Part shown: positions 38,894 to 46,589 of the stretch, in pieces
Layout: every line of letters starts with the position of its first letter
How positions within the stretch are numbered: the first letter of the stretch is position 1
From: Nocardiopsis sp. JB363
GTDB taxonomy: Bacteria; Actinomycetota; Actinomycetes; Streptosporangiales; Streptosporangiaceae
DNA length: 64,000 bases
NCBI RefSeq assembly: GCF_900143625.1
Contig: NZ_FRFF01000006.1
Span: 33,382-97,381, forward strand
Direction of reading: 5' to 3'
Program-made: the position numbers and the translations under genes
The notes under the pieces: model-generated
What the model saw: only the letters and a program-made list of their open reading frames with translations
Database searches by the model: none
Told to the model about the DNA's origin: nothing

Positions 38894-39327
38894 GGGGACA
38901 CGACCTCGCCACCGTGATGACCTGCTACAACGGCCTGTGGCGGCCGGGTGGCACCGCGCGGGCCGCAGACGTGATCCACCCGGACTTCGTCCGGCACGGC
39001 AGTTCCGGCGAGCTGCGCGGCGTCGACGCCTTCGTGCGCTACGTCGAGCACTACCGCGCCGCGTTTCCTGACCTCGCCTTCGCTGTGGCCGACTGGCTCG
39101 CGGCGCGCGACCGCCTCACGGTCCGCTATTCCTTCACCGGTACCCACCGGCGCCCGTTCATGGGCCTTCCCGCGTCGGGGCGCCCGGTAACCGCCGACGG
39201 TGTCGCCATCTACCGCGTCGCCGAAGGCAGACTCGTCGAGATCTGGGACTATCTCGACCTCTACGGCCTGGAGCGCCGGTTGGCCGCGCCGCCCCACTCC
39301 ATTAATCCAGCACTCGCCGCACAGTGA
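38890..39327 (+). CDS. SnoaL-like polyketide cyclase / ester cyclase family protein
   Basis: 145 aa. The start is the GTG at 38890, which overlaps the stop of the last polyketide synthase gene and follows GGGGGAGG; longer upstream in-frame sequence lies wholly inside the synthase gene. Visible family features: the N-terminal helix pattern ATVMTCYNGLW, VIHPDFVRHG, then FPDLAFAVADWLAARDRLTVRYSFTGTH and GVAIYRVAEGRLVEIWDYLD, which match the cone-shaped NTF2-like fold of SnoaL-type proteins. Members of this family catalyse ring closure or hydroxylation, or only bind polyketide-like ligands; which applies here cannot be told. Translational coupling to the TE-containing synthase places it in the same pathway, as a tailoring or ring-forming step during or after chain release. 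Confidence 0.8.
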   Translation: MRGHDLATVMTCYNGLWRPGGTARAADVIHPDFVRHGSSGELRGVDAFVRYVEHYRAAFPDLAFAVADWLAARDRLTVRYSFTGTHRRPFMGLPASGRPVTADGVAIYRVAEGRLVEIWDYLDLYGLERRLAAPPHSINPALAAQ

Positions 39328-39340
39328 GGATCCCGTACAG

Positions 39341-41095
39341 ATGGCCAGGTATTACGTCGGTCTCGCCAACACCCTGCACGACAGCGCCCTCGCCGTCGTC
39401 GGTCCGGACGGGCGGGTCCTGTTCGCAGAGGCGAACGAGCGCTTTCTCCAGAACAAGCGGTCGATCAATGCACCACCCGACCTCTTCTCACACGCCAGGG
39501 CGGTGATCGACGAGCACTGCGAACCGGACGCCGAACTGGTCGTCGCCCAGAGTTGGAGCGGCCGGGCGGTGCCGATCATGCAGCGGATGCTGGAACAGCT
39601 CAGGGGGGAGGAGCGGCAGCTGGTCGACGTGTTCGGCGAGGTCCCCGACTTCATGCGGACCCACTTCGCGTCGCGGGAGTACTTGTACGCGGCGCAGATC
39701 AGCGCGATCAACCAGACCGGTCTGACACTGAAGTACGAACTCAACCAGTCCGAGCGGCGGCCGTACGTGCGCTCCCTGCCGGTCCGTGCCTACGACCACC
39801 ACCTCACGCACGCGGCGGCTGCCGCCTACACCAGCCCGTTCGACGAGGCCGTGTGCGGGGTCCTGGACGCACTCGGAGAGGGAACATCGACCGCGTGCTT
39901 CTCCTACCGGGACGGCAGGATCCAGCGCATCGACGACAATGCCGACTCGGTCGCGGGCAGCCTCGGCTTCTTCTACACCTTCGTGTGCGTCGTGTGCGGG
40001 TTCGGGCACCTCACCGGCGAGGAGTGGAAGGTGATGGGCCTGGCGGCGTATGGGAAGCCGCGCGCCGAACTCTACGAGCTCTTCCGGTCGATGATCGAGG
40101 TCGACGGCGTGGACATCCGGTTCGCCCGGGACCAGTCGCTACTGCCGATCTTCAAGCGCCTCCACGACATCCGGCGCCGGAGTGACGAGTCCCCGTTCGC
40201 CGCCGCCGACCTCGCGTACGCGGGCCAGCAGGTGTTCACCGAGGTGTACTTCGAGTTCCTGCGCAATTTGCGGGAGCTCGGCGGCTCCGACAACCTCGTC
40301 CTCGGCGGCGGCTGCGCGCTCAATTCCTCGGCCAATGGCCGCATCCTGGCCAACACCGGGTACGAGCGCGTCCATGTGTTCAGTGCGCCCGGGGACGACG
40401 GAAACGCCGTGGGTGCGGCGCTGCTCGCCCATCGCGAGGACCACCCCGACCACCCGGCGTCCGAGGGCGTCCAGTCGCCATACCTGGGCTCCTCGGTGTC
40501 GCAGGACACCCTCGACAAGCTGCGCACCTATGGGCCGCGGAAGCAGGCGCGGCTCGACCGGGACGAGCTGTGCCGGCGCGTGGCCCGCCATCTCGCGGAC
40601 GGCAGGCTCGTGGGGTGGGCTCAGGGTAGGGCGGAGTTCGGGCCGCGCGCGTTGGGCAACCGCTCAATCCTCGCCGACGCCCGGGACCCGGGAATGAAGG
40701 ACAAGATCAATGGCCGGGTCAAGTTCCGCGAGGAGTTCCGGCCGTTCGCCCCCTCGATCCTGCACGAGTACGGCGACGAGTACTTCGAGGACTACCAGGA
40801 GTCCCCGTACATGGAGCGCACACTCCGGGTACGCGAGGACAAGGCCGCGGAGATCCCCGCGGTCGTGCACGAGGACGGGACCAGCCGCCTACAGTCCGTG
40901 CGCTGGGAGACGAACGAGACGTACTACCGGCTCCTCGACGAGTTCCGACGCATCACGGGGGTTCCGCTCTTGCTCAACACGAGCTTCAACGTGATGAAGA
41001 AGCCCATCGTCCACTCCGTCGAGGACATGGTCGCGGTGTTCCACACCTCCGGCCTGGACGTCCTCGTCATCGGGGACACCGTCTTCGAGAAGTAG
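39341..41095 (+). CDS. O-carbamoyltransferase, NodU/CmcH family
   Basis: 584 aa from the ATG at 39341, with GAGGA about 11 bases upstream. The start MARYYVGLANTLHDSALAVV is the typical N-terminus of the family. The TsaD/Kae1-like N-terminal domain has the metal-binding histidines in YDHHLTHAAA (His153, His154, His157) and a phosphate-binding Gly-rich stretch (LVLGGGCALNSSANG). The C-terminal YrdC-like half has FGPRALGNRSIL near residue 434 and KFREEFRPFAPSIL. These enzymes use carbamoyl phosphate and ATP to form a carbamoyl adenylate and transfer the carbamoyl group to a hydroxyl. Placed directly after the polyketide synthase and cyclase genes, it most likely carbamoylates a hydroxyl of the released polyketide. 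Full family length, with no sign of damage. Confidence 0.93.
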   Translation: MARYYVGLANTLHDSALAVVGPDGRVLFAEANERFLQNKRSINAPPDLFSHARAVIDEHCEPDAELVVAQSWSGRAVPIMQRMLEQLRGEERQLVDVFGEVPDFMRTHFASREYLYAAQISAINQTGLTLKYELNQSERRPYVRSLPVRAYDHHLTHAAAAAYTSPFDEAVCGVLDALGEGTSTACFSYRDGRIQRIDDNADSVAGSLGFFYTFVCVVCGFGHLTGEEWKVMGLAAYGKPRAELYELFRSMIEVDGVDIRFARDQSLLPIFKRLHDIRRRSDESPFAAADLAYAGQQVFTEVYFEFLRNLRELGGSDNLVLGGGCALNSSANGRILANTGYERVHVFSAPGDDGNAVGAALLAHREDHPDHPASEGVQSPYLGSSVSQDTLDKLRTYGPRKQARLDRDELCRRVARHLADGRLVGWAQGRAEFGPRALGNRSILADARDPGMKDKINGRVKFREEFRPFAPSILHEYGDEYFEDYQESPYMERTLRVREDKAAEIPAVVHEDGTSRLQSVRWETNETYYRLLDEFRRITGVPLLLNTSFNVMKKPIVHSVEDMVAVFHTSGLDVLVIGDTVFEK

Positions 41096-41173
41096 CCCCG
41101 GCGCCGTGTGGCGGGAGCCAGGGCCCGGTTCTTGAGGGGCGCCGCGCTTCCCGAATTCCACTCGGACGACAGA

Positions 41174-41206
41174 TTGACGTTACTGAATAACATGTTAGTT
41201 TCTAAC
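41174..41206 (+). promoter_or_regulatory. Promoter with overlapping palindromic operator for the TetR/ABC exporter operon
   Basis: TTGACG (41174-41179) and TAGTTT (41196-41201) with a 16-base spacer resemble a sigma-70-type promoter. The perfect inverted repeat GTTAG-TTT-CTAAC (41194-41206) covers the -10 element and ends one base before the ATG, a placement expected for autorepression by the TetR protein. The predicted transcription start falls on or next to the ATG and there is no Shine-Dalgarno sequence, so the message is probably leaderless. Confidence 0.6.
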
Positions 41207-41207
41207 T

Positions 41208-41810
41208 ATGGAAAGGGAAGCGAACCGGGACAAAGGGGTACGGACGCGCGCGTCGCTGCGCTCGGCGGCCTATCGGCTGTTCCTGGAACAGGGTTACGAG
41301 GGGACCACCGTCGCCGCGATCGCGGCCGAGGCGGGGGTCTCGCACATGACGTTCTTCCGCCACTTTCCGACCAAGGGCGACGTGGTCCTGCGGGACGAGT
41401 ACGACCCCTGGCTGGAACGGATCGTGCGCGACCGCCCCGCCGGGGAACCGCCGGTCACCCGCATTCGGAGAGCGCTCACGAGTGCCGTCTCCCACGTGGC
41501 CGAGGAGGGGCGGGAGGCGCTGCTGCTGCGCACCCGCCTGATCCTGGACACCCCCACGCTGAGGGACCGGATGGCCGACAGCATGCGCGGTTCCCAGAAG
41601 GCGTTCGAGCGTGGGCTGTTCACACCGGACGGCGACACCACGGGCGCACCCCTCGTGGTCCGTGCCGTCGCCGCCGCATGTACCGCCGCGCTCACCGCCG
41701 CCCTGACCGAGTGGGCGGAGAGCGGTGGCACCGCGGACCTGACCGCCCTGATCGACGAAGCCCTCGGCGCCCTGGAGGGCGCGAACGTCAACCAAGGAAG
41801 CAGGCCATGA
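41208..41810 (+). CDS. TetR family transcriptional regulator of the adjacent ABC exporter
   Basis: 200 aa. The N-terminal helix-turn-helix is clear (TTVAAIAAEAGVSHMTFFRHF, about residues 30-50), followed by a divergent ligand-binding domain typical of TetR. The ATG is the first codon after an inverted repeat that also covers the likely -10 box, so it is probably autorepressed and made from a leaderless mRNA. Its stop overlaps the start of the ABC ATPase gene (ATGA), so the three genes form one operon. Inference: it senses the polyketide or an intermediate and derepresses export. The ligand cannot be deduced from the sequence. Confidence 0.88.
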   Translation: MEREANRDKGVRTRASLRSAAYRLFLEQGYEGTTVAAIAAEAGVSHMTFFRHFPTKGDVVLRDEYDPWLERIVRDRPAGEPPVTRIRRALTSAVSHVAEEGREALLLRTRLILDTPTLRDRMADSMRGSQKAFERGLFTPDGDTTGAPLVVRAVAAACTAALTAALTEWAESGGTADLTALIDEALGALEGANVNQGSRP

Positions 41811-42667
41811 CCGACGACGTCATCCAGGTGGCCGACCTGACCGTGCGCTATCGCGGCACCCAGGAGGCGGCCGTCAACGGGATGGAATTCTCGGTGTCGG
41901 TCGGCGAGGTGTTCGGGTTCCTCGGGCCCTCGGGCGCCGGCAAGTCCACCGTGCAGAACGTGCTGATCGGCCTGCTGCGCCGCTACCGGGGCGACGTCCG
42001 CGTCCTCGGCCGCCCGCTGGAGGAATGGGGCCACGACTACCATGAGCGGATCGGCGTGGGTTTCGAGTTGCCCGCCGCCTTCAGCCGGATGACCGCGCGG
42101 GAGAACCTGGCCGCGTTCGCTTCCTTCTACCAGGGGCCGACCGCCGATCCCGACCGTCTCCTCGACGAACTCGACCTCGCCGACGCCGCGGACCAGCGCG
42201 TCGGTACCTTCTCCAAAGGCATGCGAATGCGGTTGAACCTTGCCCGCGCGCTGCTCAACCGCCCCTCGATCCTCTTCCTGGACGAACCCACTTCCGGCCA
42301 GGACCCGGTGCGTTCCGCGCGCATGCGCGAGATCGTCCGTGCCGAGGCGAGCCGCGGCGCGGCGGTCTTCCTCACCACCCACGACATGCACACCGCCGAG
42401 GAACTGTGCGACCGTCTCGCGTTCGTCGTCGGCGGGCGAATCGTCGAGGTGGACACACCAGAAGCGTTCAAGCGGCGCCACGGGCGGGCAGGGGTGGTCG
42501 CGGAGTACGCGGAGGACGGCGACACCCGGCGAAGGGTGTTCGACGGCTCAGGCACGGACGTCGAGGAGCTGGTGAGGCTGCTTCGGTCAGGCGCGCTCAC
42601 CACTCTGCACAGCCGAGAAGCCGCCTTGGACGAGGTCTTCGCCCAGGTCACCGAGGTCCGACTGTGA
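41807..42667 (+). CDS. ABC transporter ATP-binding protein (drug-exporter type)
   Basis: 286 aa. Walker A GPSGAGKST (about residues 45-53), the signature loop FSKGMRMRLNLARALL, Walker B ILFLDEPTSGQDP and a switch histidine in LTTHD are all present. The C-terminal tail (about 225-286) resembles the extra domain of DrrA/NatA-type exporter ATPases. The start overlaps the TetR stop by ATGA and its own stop overlaps the permease start by GTGA. With the permease it forms an export pump, probably for the polyketide product or for self-protection; substrate assignment is from context only. Confidence 0.93.
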   Translation: MTDDVIQVADLTVRYRGTQEAAVNGMEFSVSVGEVFGFLGPSGAGKSTVQNVLIGLLRRYRGDVRVLGRPLEEWGHDYHERIGVGFELPAAFSRMTARENLAAFASFYQGPTADPDRLLDELDLADAADQRVGTFSKGMRMRLNLARALLNRPSILFLDEPTSGQDPVRSARMREIVRAEASRGAAVFLTTHDMHTAEELCDRLAFVVGGRIVEVDTPEAFKRRHGRAGVVAEYAEDGDTRRRVFDGSGTDVEELVRLLRSGALTTLHSREAALDEVFAQVTEVRL

Positions 42668-44256
42668 CCGCCGCGGGGGTGCGGACGACGTCGGAACGCG
42701 AAGGTGTGTCCACGGTGCGCCGTCTGACGGCTGCGGCGCGGGCGGAGGTCCGGGCCGCGTGGCGGTACGGCGTGGTCGCTCTCGCAGCCGTGCTCGCCGT
42801 TCTGTGGTCGGTCATGCTGTTCGTGCTGCCCTCGGAGGGCGGCCAGCGGCTGCTACCACTGCTCCTGGTCATGGACACGGCCGGGTTCGGGGCTCTGATC
42901 GCGGTGGGACTGATGCTGTTCGAGCGCGTCGAGCGGGTGGACGTGGTGCGGGCGATGACGCCGCTGCGGCCGTGGGAGACGGTCGCGGCGCGTGTGGCCG
43001 TCCTGACCGCCCTGGCCGTGGTGATGGCGGTGCCCATGACCCTGGTCGCCGGGGTTCCGCTCAACCTTGGTGCGGTCGCGGCGGTCGTCGGCGGTGTCGC
43101 GATGACGTCGGTGCTGCTGATCGGAACGTGCCTGGCCCTGGGTGGCGGAGCCGCCACTCTCCCCGCGGCCTTCCTGCGGATCGCGCCCGGGGTCGTCTTG
43201 TTGATCGTGGTGCCTGCCCTGCACTTGACGGGGGTGGTGCGCACGCCGCTGCTCTACCTAGTGCCCAGCACCGCGGGTGCGGAGCTGGTGCGCGTGGGAA
43301 CGGCGGAGGGCGCGTCGATGGACGCGTGGGCGCTGGCGGCGCTCGTCTGGGGTGTCGCGGGAATGGTGGCGGCCTGCGCGTGGGCGGCCCGGGGCATGGT
43401 TCCGTCCGTCGACGCGCCGCTGGGACGTCCGCGTTCGGTGACCCGGAGGGTTCCGGGGGGCAGCAGCGGTTCGGGAAGGACCGGCCCCGGCGCTGCTACG
43501 GCCCCTGGGCGGACCCGGAGCCGGTCACCGCTTGTGTCCTTCCTCCGCTTCGACCTGATGGCTGGGAGGCGTGACGCGCTGATCCTCCTTGTCCTGTTCG
43601 CACCGGCGTTCCTGGCTCTGCTCATCCGCGTGGCATACCCGCGGGTGTCGGCGTTCGTCCGGGACTCCTACGGGTTCGACCTGGCGTCGGCCGGGCCGGC
43701 GGTGTTCGCCGCACTGGTTCTGCTGCACGTCCCCATGATCGTGGGGTCGGTGATCGCGCTCCGGTTCATGGAGGACGTCGACGACCGCGCGCTGCTCGTA
43801 CTGCGAGCGTCCCCCCTGCCGCTGCGCGGGTACATCGCCTACCGCTCGGGCGCGGCTGCGCTGCTGACGCTGGTCGGGCTCGCCGTCGCGGTCCCGCTCT
43901 CCGGGCTCGCCCCGCCGATGTCGGTGGAGCTCGTGGCCGCAGTCGTTGTCGCGGCCGCTGCGGCGTCCCTGTTCGTGTTGGCCGTCACAGCGATGTCGGC
44001 CAACAAGGTGGAGGCGCTGGTCGTCATCAAGGGGGTGAGCGCAGTGTCGGTGCTGTTGCCGATCCTCGCCTGGGCGCTGCCCGCGCCGCTGACCTGGGTG
44101 GTGCTGGTGGCGCCGCCGGGGTGGGCGCTGATGACGCTCCCCGGGTTGCCGATCTCCGGTCTCTCGCCCGTAGCGGCGGTGCTGGGCGGGTTGGTGTGGA
44201 CGGCCGTCCTGTGCGTCGTCGCTGCCCGTCGCACCGAGGCGCGGCAGGAGCGGTGA
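42664..44256 (+). CDS. ABC transporter permease, two-half membrane protein
   Basis: 530 aa from the GTG overlapping the ATPase stop. There are two similar membrane halves of about six hydrophobic segments each (about 35-235 and 300-520), joined by a hydrophilic Gly/Ser/Arg-rich linker (PGGSSGSGRTGPG region, about 260-295). The layout is that of fluoroquinolone/antibiotic exporter permeases fused head to tail, so one polypeptide may provide both membrane halves of the exporter. It completes the operon TetR-ATPase-permease that ends the cluster. Confidence 0.85.
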   Translation: MTAAGVRTTSEREGVSTVRRLTAAARAEVRAAWRYGVVALAAVLAVLWSVMLFVLPSEGGQRLLPLLLVMDTAGFGALIAVGLMLFERVERVDVVRAMTPLRPWETVAARVAVLTALAVVMAVPMTLVAGVPLNLGAVAAVVGGVAMTSVLLIGTCLALGGGAATLPAAFLRIAPGVVLLIVVPALHLTGVVRTPLLYLVPSTAGAELVRVGTAEGASMDAWALAALVWGVAGMVAACAWAARGMVPSVDAPLGRPRSVTRRVPGGSSGSGRTGPGAATAPGRTRSRSPLVSFLRFDLMAGRRDALILLVLFAPAFLALLIRVAYPRVSAFVRDSYGFDLASAGPAVFAALVLLHVPMIVGSVIALRFMEDVDDRALLVLRASPLPLRGYIAYRSGAAALLTLVGLAVAVPLSGLAPPMSVELVAAVVVAAAAASLFVLAVTAMSANKVEALVVIKGVSAVSVLLPILAWALPAPLTWVVLVAPPGWALMTLPGLPISGLSPVAAVLGGLVWTAVLCVVAARRTEARQER

Positions 44257-44329
44257 GCCGGGTCCGGTGAACGCGGCCGGGCGTGACCACATCGGGGCCG
44301 GCGCGGACACGGTGACCGTCAGGTGTTGG

Positions 44330-44440
44330 CCGCGATCATCTTCGGGGCCACCGCGCACCGCCGTTTCATCGAGTGGAGCAGGGCCCGGGTCCGGCCAAGC
44401 TGCACCGGCTGGTGCTGGAAGAACTCGGCTTCCGCGGTCA
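44330..44440 (+). pseudogene. IS5-type transposase remnant
   Basis: Two overlapping frames both give pieces of an IS5/IS1647-like transposase: HRRFIEWSRA in one frame, then GPAKLHRLVLEELGFRG in the next. The normal protein reads through both in one frame, so this is a frameshifted scrap of little over 100 bases. No terminal repeats were seen. Identification is from remembered family pattern and is moderate at best. Confidence 0.35.
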
Positions 44441-44870
44441 TGCTTGGACGAACGACTTTGGCGAGCTATGCCGCTGCACCACCTGATGACTCAAGTGACC
44501 CCTATCGCCGGACGCTCTTACATCGACGGGGCCGGCCTGGTGTGGGTGCTGATGGACCGGTATGGGCATGAACGGTCTCGCGGGAACGAGACGGGACGCG
44601 CGTGGGTCAGCCGGTGGGCCCTACGGGGTGCCTGACAGTCCCGCAGGCCAATGTCGGCGCGGTGGCGGACGCGGCCGCCCGGAGACACATACCCCGCTTC
44701 CGATAGGGTGGCTTGTGTCACAGCGGTTGGGGGCGGTGGAAACAGTGGTGGCCGAAACGGACAAGGTGCCCCTCGATAACATGCGCAAGGAAAGCCGATC
44801 GGTGCCGGGGGTGGCTGATCACCCACCGTTTCCCGGATGTCTCAGGGACACGCACGATCGAAGGAGTACC
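44441..44870. other. Non-coding stretch between the exporter operon and the SDR gene
   Basis: No convincing gene on either strand; short frames here have no recognisable domains. The last 15 bases hold the ribosome site AAGGAG of the SDR gene. Together with the transposase scrap just upstream, it looks like decayed sequence at the cluster boundary. Confidence 0.5.
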
Positions 44871-45629
44871 ATGCCCTCTCTTGCCGGCAAGACTGCCCTC
44901 GTTACCGGGTCCTCCCGCGGGATCGGCGCCTATACGGCCAAGCTGCTCGCCGCGGACGGTGCGAACGTGGTGGTGAACTACCGCGAGAAGGCCCCTCGTG
45001 CGCGCAAGGTCGTGCAGGGGATCGAGGAAGCGGGCGGCCACGCCGTCGCGGTCGGGGCCGATCTCACCGACCCCGAGGCCGTGCGCGCGATGATGCGGGC
45101 CGCCGTCGACACCTTCGGCGGCCTCGACGTGTTGGTCCTCAACGCCTCCGGCGGCATGGAGCCCCACGTCGGGACCGACTATGCGATGCGTCTGAATCGT
45201 GACGCCCAGCTCGACACGCTGTTGGCCGGGGCCGAGCTGATGAGCGAGGGGGGCCGTGTCGTGTTCGTAACCAGTCACCAAGCACACTTCATTCGCGAGG
45301 TCGGGACGATCCCCGAGTACGAGCGTGTCGCCCGCTCCAAGCGCGCTGGTGAGGACGCCCTGATCGAGCAGATCCCGGTGCTCTCGGCGAAGGGCATCAG
45401 CTTCGTCACCGTCTCGGGGGACGTGATCGAGGGTACGGTTACCGCGATGCTGCTGAACTGGGCCCAGAAAGGCGCCCTCGAAGCGCGAAGCAAAGAAATC
45501 GGTGAATCCTACTCGGTGGCCGAGTTCGCCCAAGAGGTTACTGCGATGGCGACCGCGGACGTCGAGACCGGGCACGTGGAACTCGTCGGCGGCGCCGATG
45601 ACTTCTTGGAGCAGATCAGCGCGAGCTGA
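44871..45629 (+). CDS. Atypical short-chain dehydrogenase/reductase
   Basis: 252 aa. The ATG at 44871 follows AAGGAG by four bases. A Rossmann cofactor loop TGSSRGIG (about 12-19) and an NASGG equivalent of the NNAG motif are present. The catalytic serine is seen in VTSHQAHF, but the YxxxK site reads VARSK, so the usual Tyr is replaced by Val; a nearby Tyr lies in PEYERVARSK, seven residues before the Lys. Similar actinomycete SDRs with this substitution exist, but their substrate is unknown to me. It may use another proton donor or be non-catalytic. It stands alone between decayed sequences, so membership in the polyketide pathway is uncertain. Confidence 0.85.
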   Translation: MPSLAGKTALVTGSSRGIGAYTAKLLAADGANVVVNYREKAPRARKVVQGIEEAGGHAVAVGADLTDPEAVRAMMRAAVDTFGGLDVLVLNASGGMEPHVGTDYAMRLNRDAQLDTLLAGAELMSEGGRVVFVTSHQAHFIREVGTIPEYERVARSKRAGEDALIEQIPVLSAKGISFVTVSGDVIEGTVTAMLLNWAQKGALEARSKEIGESYSVAEFAQEVTAMATADVETGHVELVGGADDFLEQISAS

Positions 45630-45870
45630 GAGCGGTTGTGCGTGGAGCCGAGCAAGGGAACCCGGTCGGTCGCGAGGCTCGCCAGGACAGCGAGTACGTG
45701 TGATGCGGCACCTGCTCGATCTTCTGCTGGGTCCAGCCCCTGTCTGGGTGGTGACGGGTCGATGTCGGCCACGCCGCACCAAGGCCGACTGGGCCCACTG
45801 GTTTCCCGAGTCTGGCCCAGGCGAGAGTTCTTGCCCGGCACCTGCTTCGATCCGCTGGCCGCTCCGGTGA
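45630..45870. other. Non-coding stretch after the SDR gene
   Basis: No supportable gene, repeat or terminator was seen on either strand. It borders the tail of a broken gene on the minus strand and then transposon remnants. Confidence 0.45.
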
Positions 45871-45943
45871 TCAGACCGGCATGTCCCGGCGGCACAGGGC
45901 CCACACCCCCAGAGTGGTGAGCACCACCGCCGTGATGTTGCTT
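45871..45943 (-). pseudogene. C-terminal scrap of a membrane protein gene
   Basis: On the minus strand about 22 codons read NITAVVLTTLGVWALCRRDMPV and stop. A hydrophobic segment followed by RRD and a short tail is typical of the C-terminus of an ABC-2-type or similar permease. An in-frame stop directly precedes it, and the transposon-derived region begins about eight bases beyond. It is probably what remains of a gene cut by insertion of the neighbouring element. Confidence 0.35.
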
Positions 45944-45973
45944 CAGTTCGGTGGACACCTGTGAGCTGGGATT

Positions 45974-46183
45974 TTACGTGGTTTCAGCCGGCTCAGCGGA
46001 GTCATTTCGGGCCCGCTGAGTGTGGCGACGTTCATACTCGACCGGGCTGAGCCGACCATTCGCCGAATGCCGACGCCACGGGTTGTAGAACCCCTCGATA
46101 TAGGAGAATACCTCCCGCTGCGCATCCATCCGGCTGATGAAACGGGTGCGGTCGATCAGCCGGTGGATCACTTGCCGGCCTCC
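45974..46183 (-). pseudogene. IS3-family transposase orfB, C-terminal fragment
   Basis: Reads LIDRTRFISRMDAQREVF, then SYIEGFYNPWRRHS and LSPVEYE, the hallmark end of IS3 OrfB transposases (normally VFSYIEGWYN..RRRHSALG.LSP.EYE). The catalytic DDE core that should precede it is missing: the fragment abuts the end of orfA directly. Confidence 0.75.
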
Positions 46184-46456
46184 TCAAGCGAAGAAAGCCG
46201 TGGCCTTGCGCAGGATCTCGCGTTCCTCGCGCAGCTGAGCGTTCTCCCGCCGCAACCGGGCCAGTTCGGACTTGTCATCGCTGGTCATGCCGGGTTGTTC
46301 GCCGGTGTTGATATGTTCCTGGCGGATCCAGTTGCGGATGGTCTGTTCGGAGGGTTCGAACTCGGCCGCGAGTTGTTCGGCGCTGCGTCCGATACGAGCC
46401 GGCGATAGGATCTGCTCGCGGTACTCCTGAGGGTAGGCCGGTCGGGTCCTAGGCAT
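46184..46456 (-). CDS. IS3-family transposase OrfA
   Basis: 90 aa, a full-length OrfA. It begins with MPRTRPAYPQEYREQIL, has a helix-turn-helix (SAEQLAAEFEPSEQTIRNWIRQ, about 23-45), and ends with the leucine-zipper-like helix ELARLRRENAQLREEREIL and KATAFFA. In intact elements this protein binds the terminal repeats and is made together with an OrfAB fusion. Here the orfB partner is reduced to a tail, so the protein is probably without function. Confidence 0.8.
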   Translation of the reverse strand: MPRTRPAYPQEYREQILSPARIGRSAEQLAAEFEPSEQTIRNWIRQEHINTGEQPGMTSDDKSELARLRRENAQLREEREILRKATAFFA

Positions 46457-46589
46457 GTTGAATCTCCTCGTTCAGTGGAAAACTATCCGAAAGTGGACAT
46501 CTGTCTATCGGGCCGAACCGAAGCAAGATCAAGAGCAAGGTCGTGCGGGCTCTGTCGAACGATGCCCCGAGAGCTGACAGGAGTGAGCG

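Larger units (their letters stand above)
45951..46507 (-). mobile_element. Remnant of an IS3-family insertion sequence
   Basis: Contains an intact orfA and only the C-terminal part of orfB, both on the minus strand, so most of the transposase is deleted and the element cannot move by itself. The sequence GTGGACA(C/T)CTGT occurs as a direct repeat at 45951-45962 and 46493-46504, just outside the coding remnants. Whether these belong to the element ends or arose from the deletion is unclear, because a pair of inverted terminal repeats was not found by eye. Confidence 0.7.

Noticed and set aside
41096..41170. Possible terminator after the carbamoyltransferase gene
   Set aside because: GC-rich segments can pair only imperfectly; no clear stem was found by eye.
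45509..45958. 149-codon minus-strand frame opposite the end of the SDR gene
   Set aside because: No family pattern; a different frame in the same place gives a more convincing membrane-protein tail.
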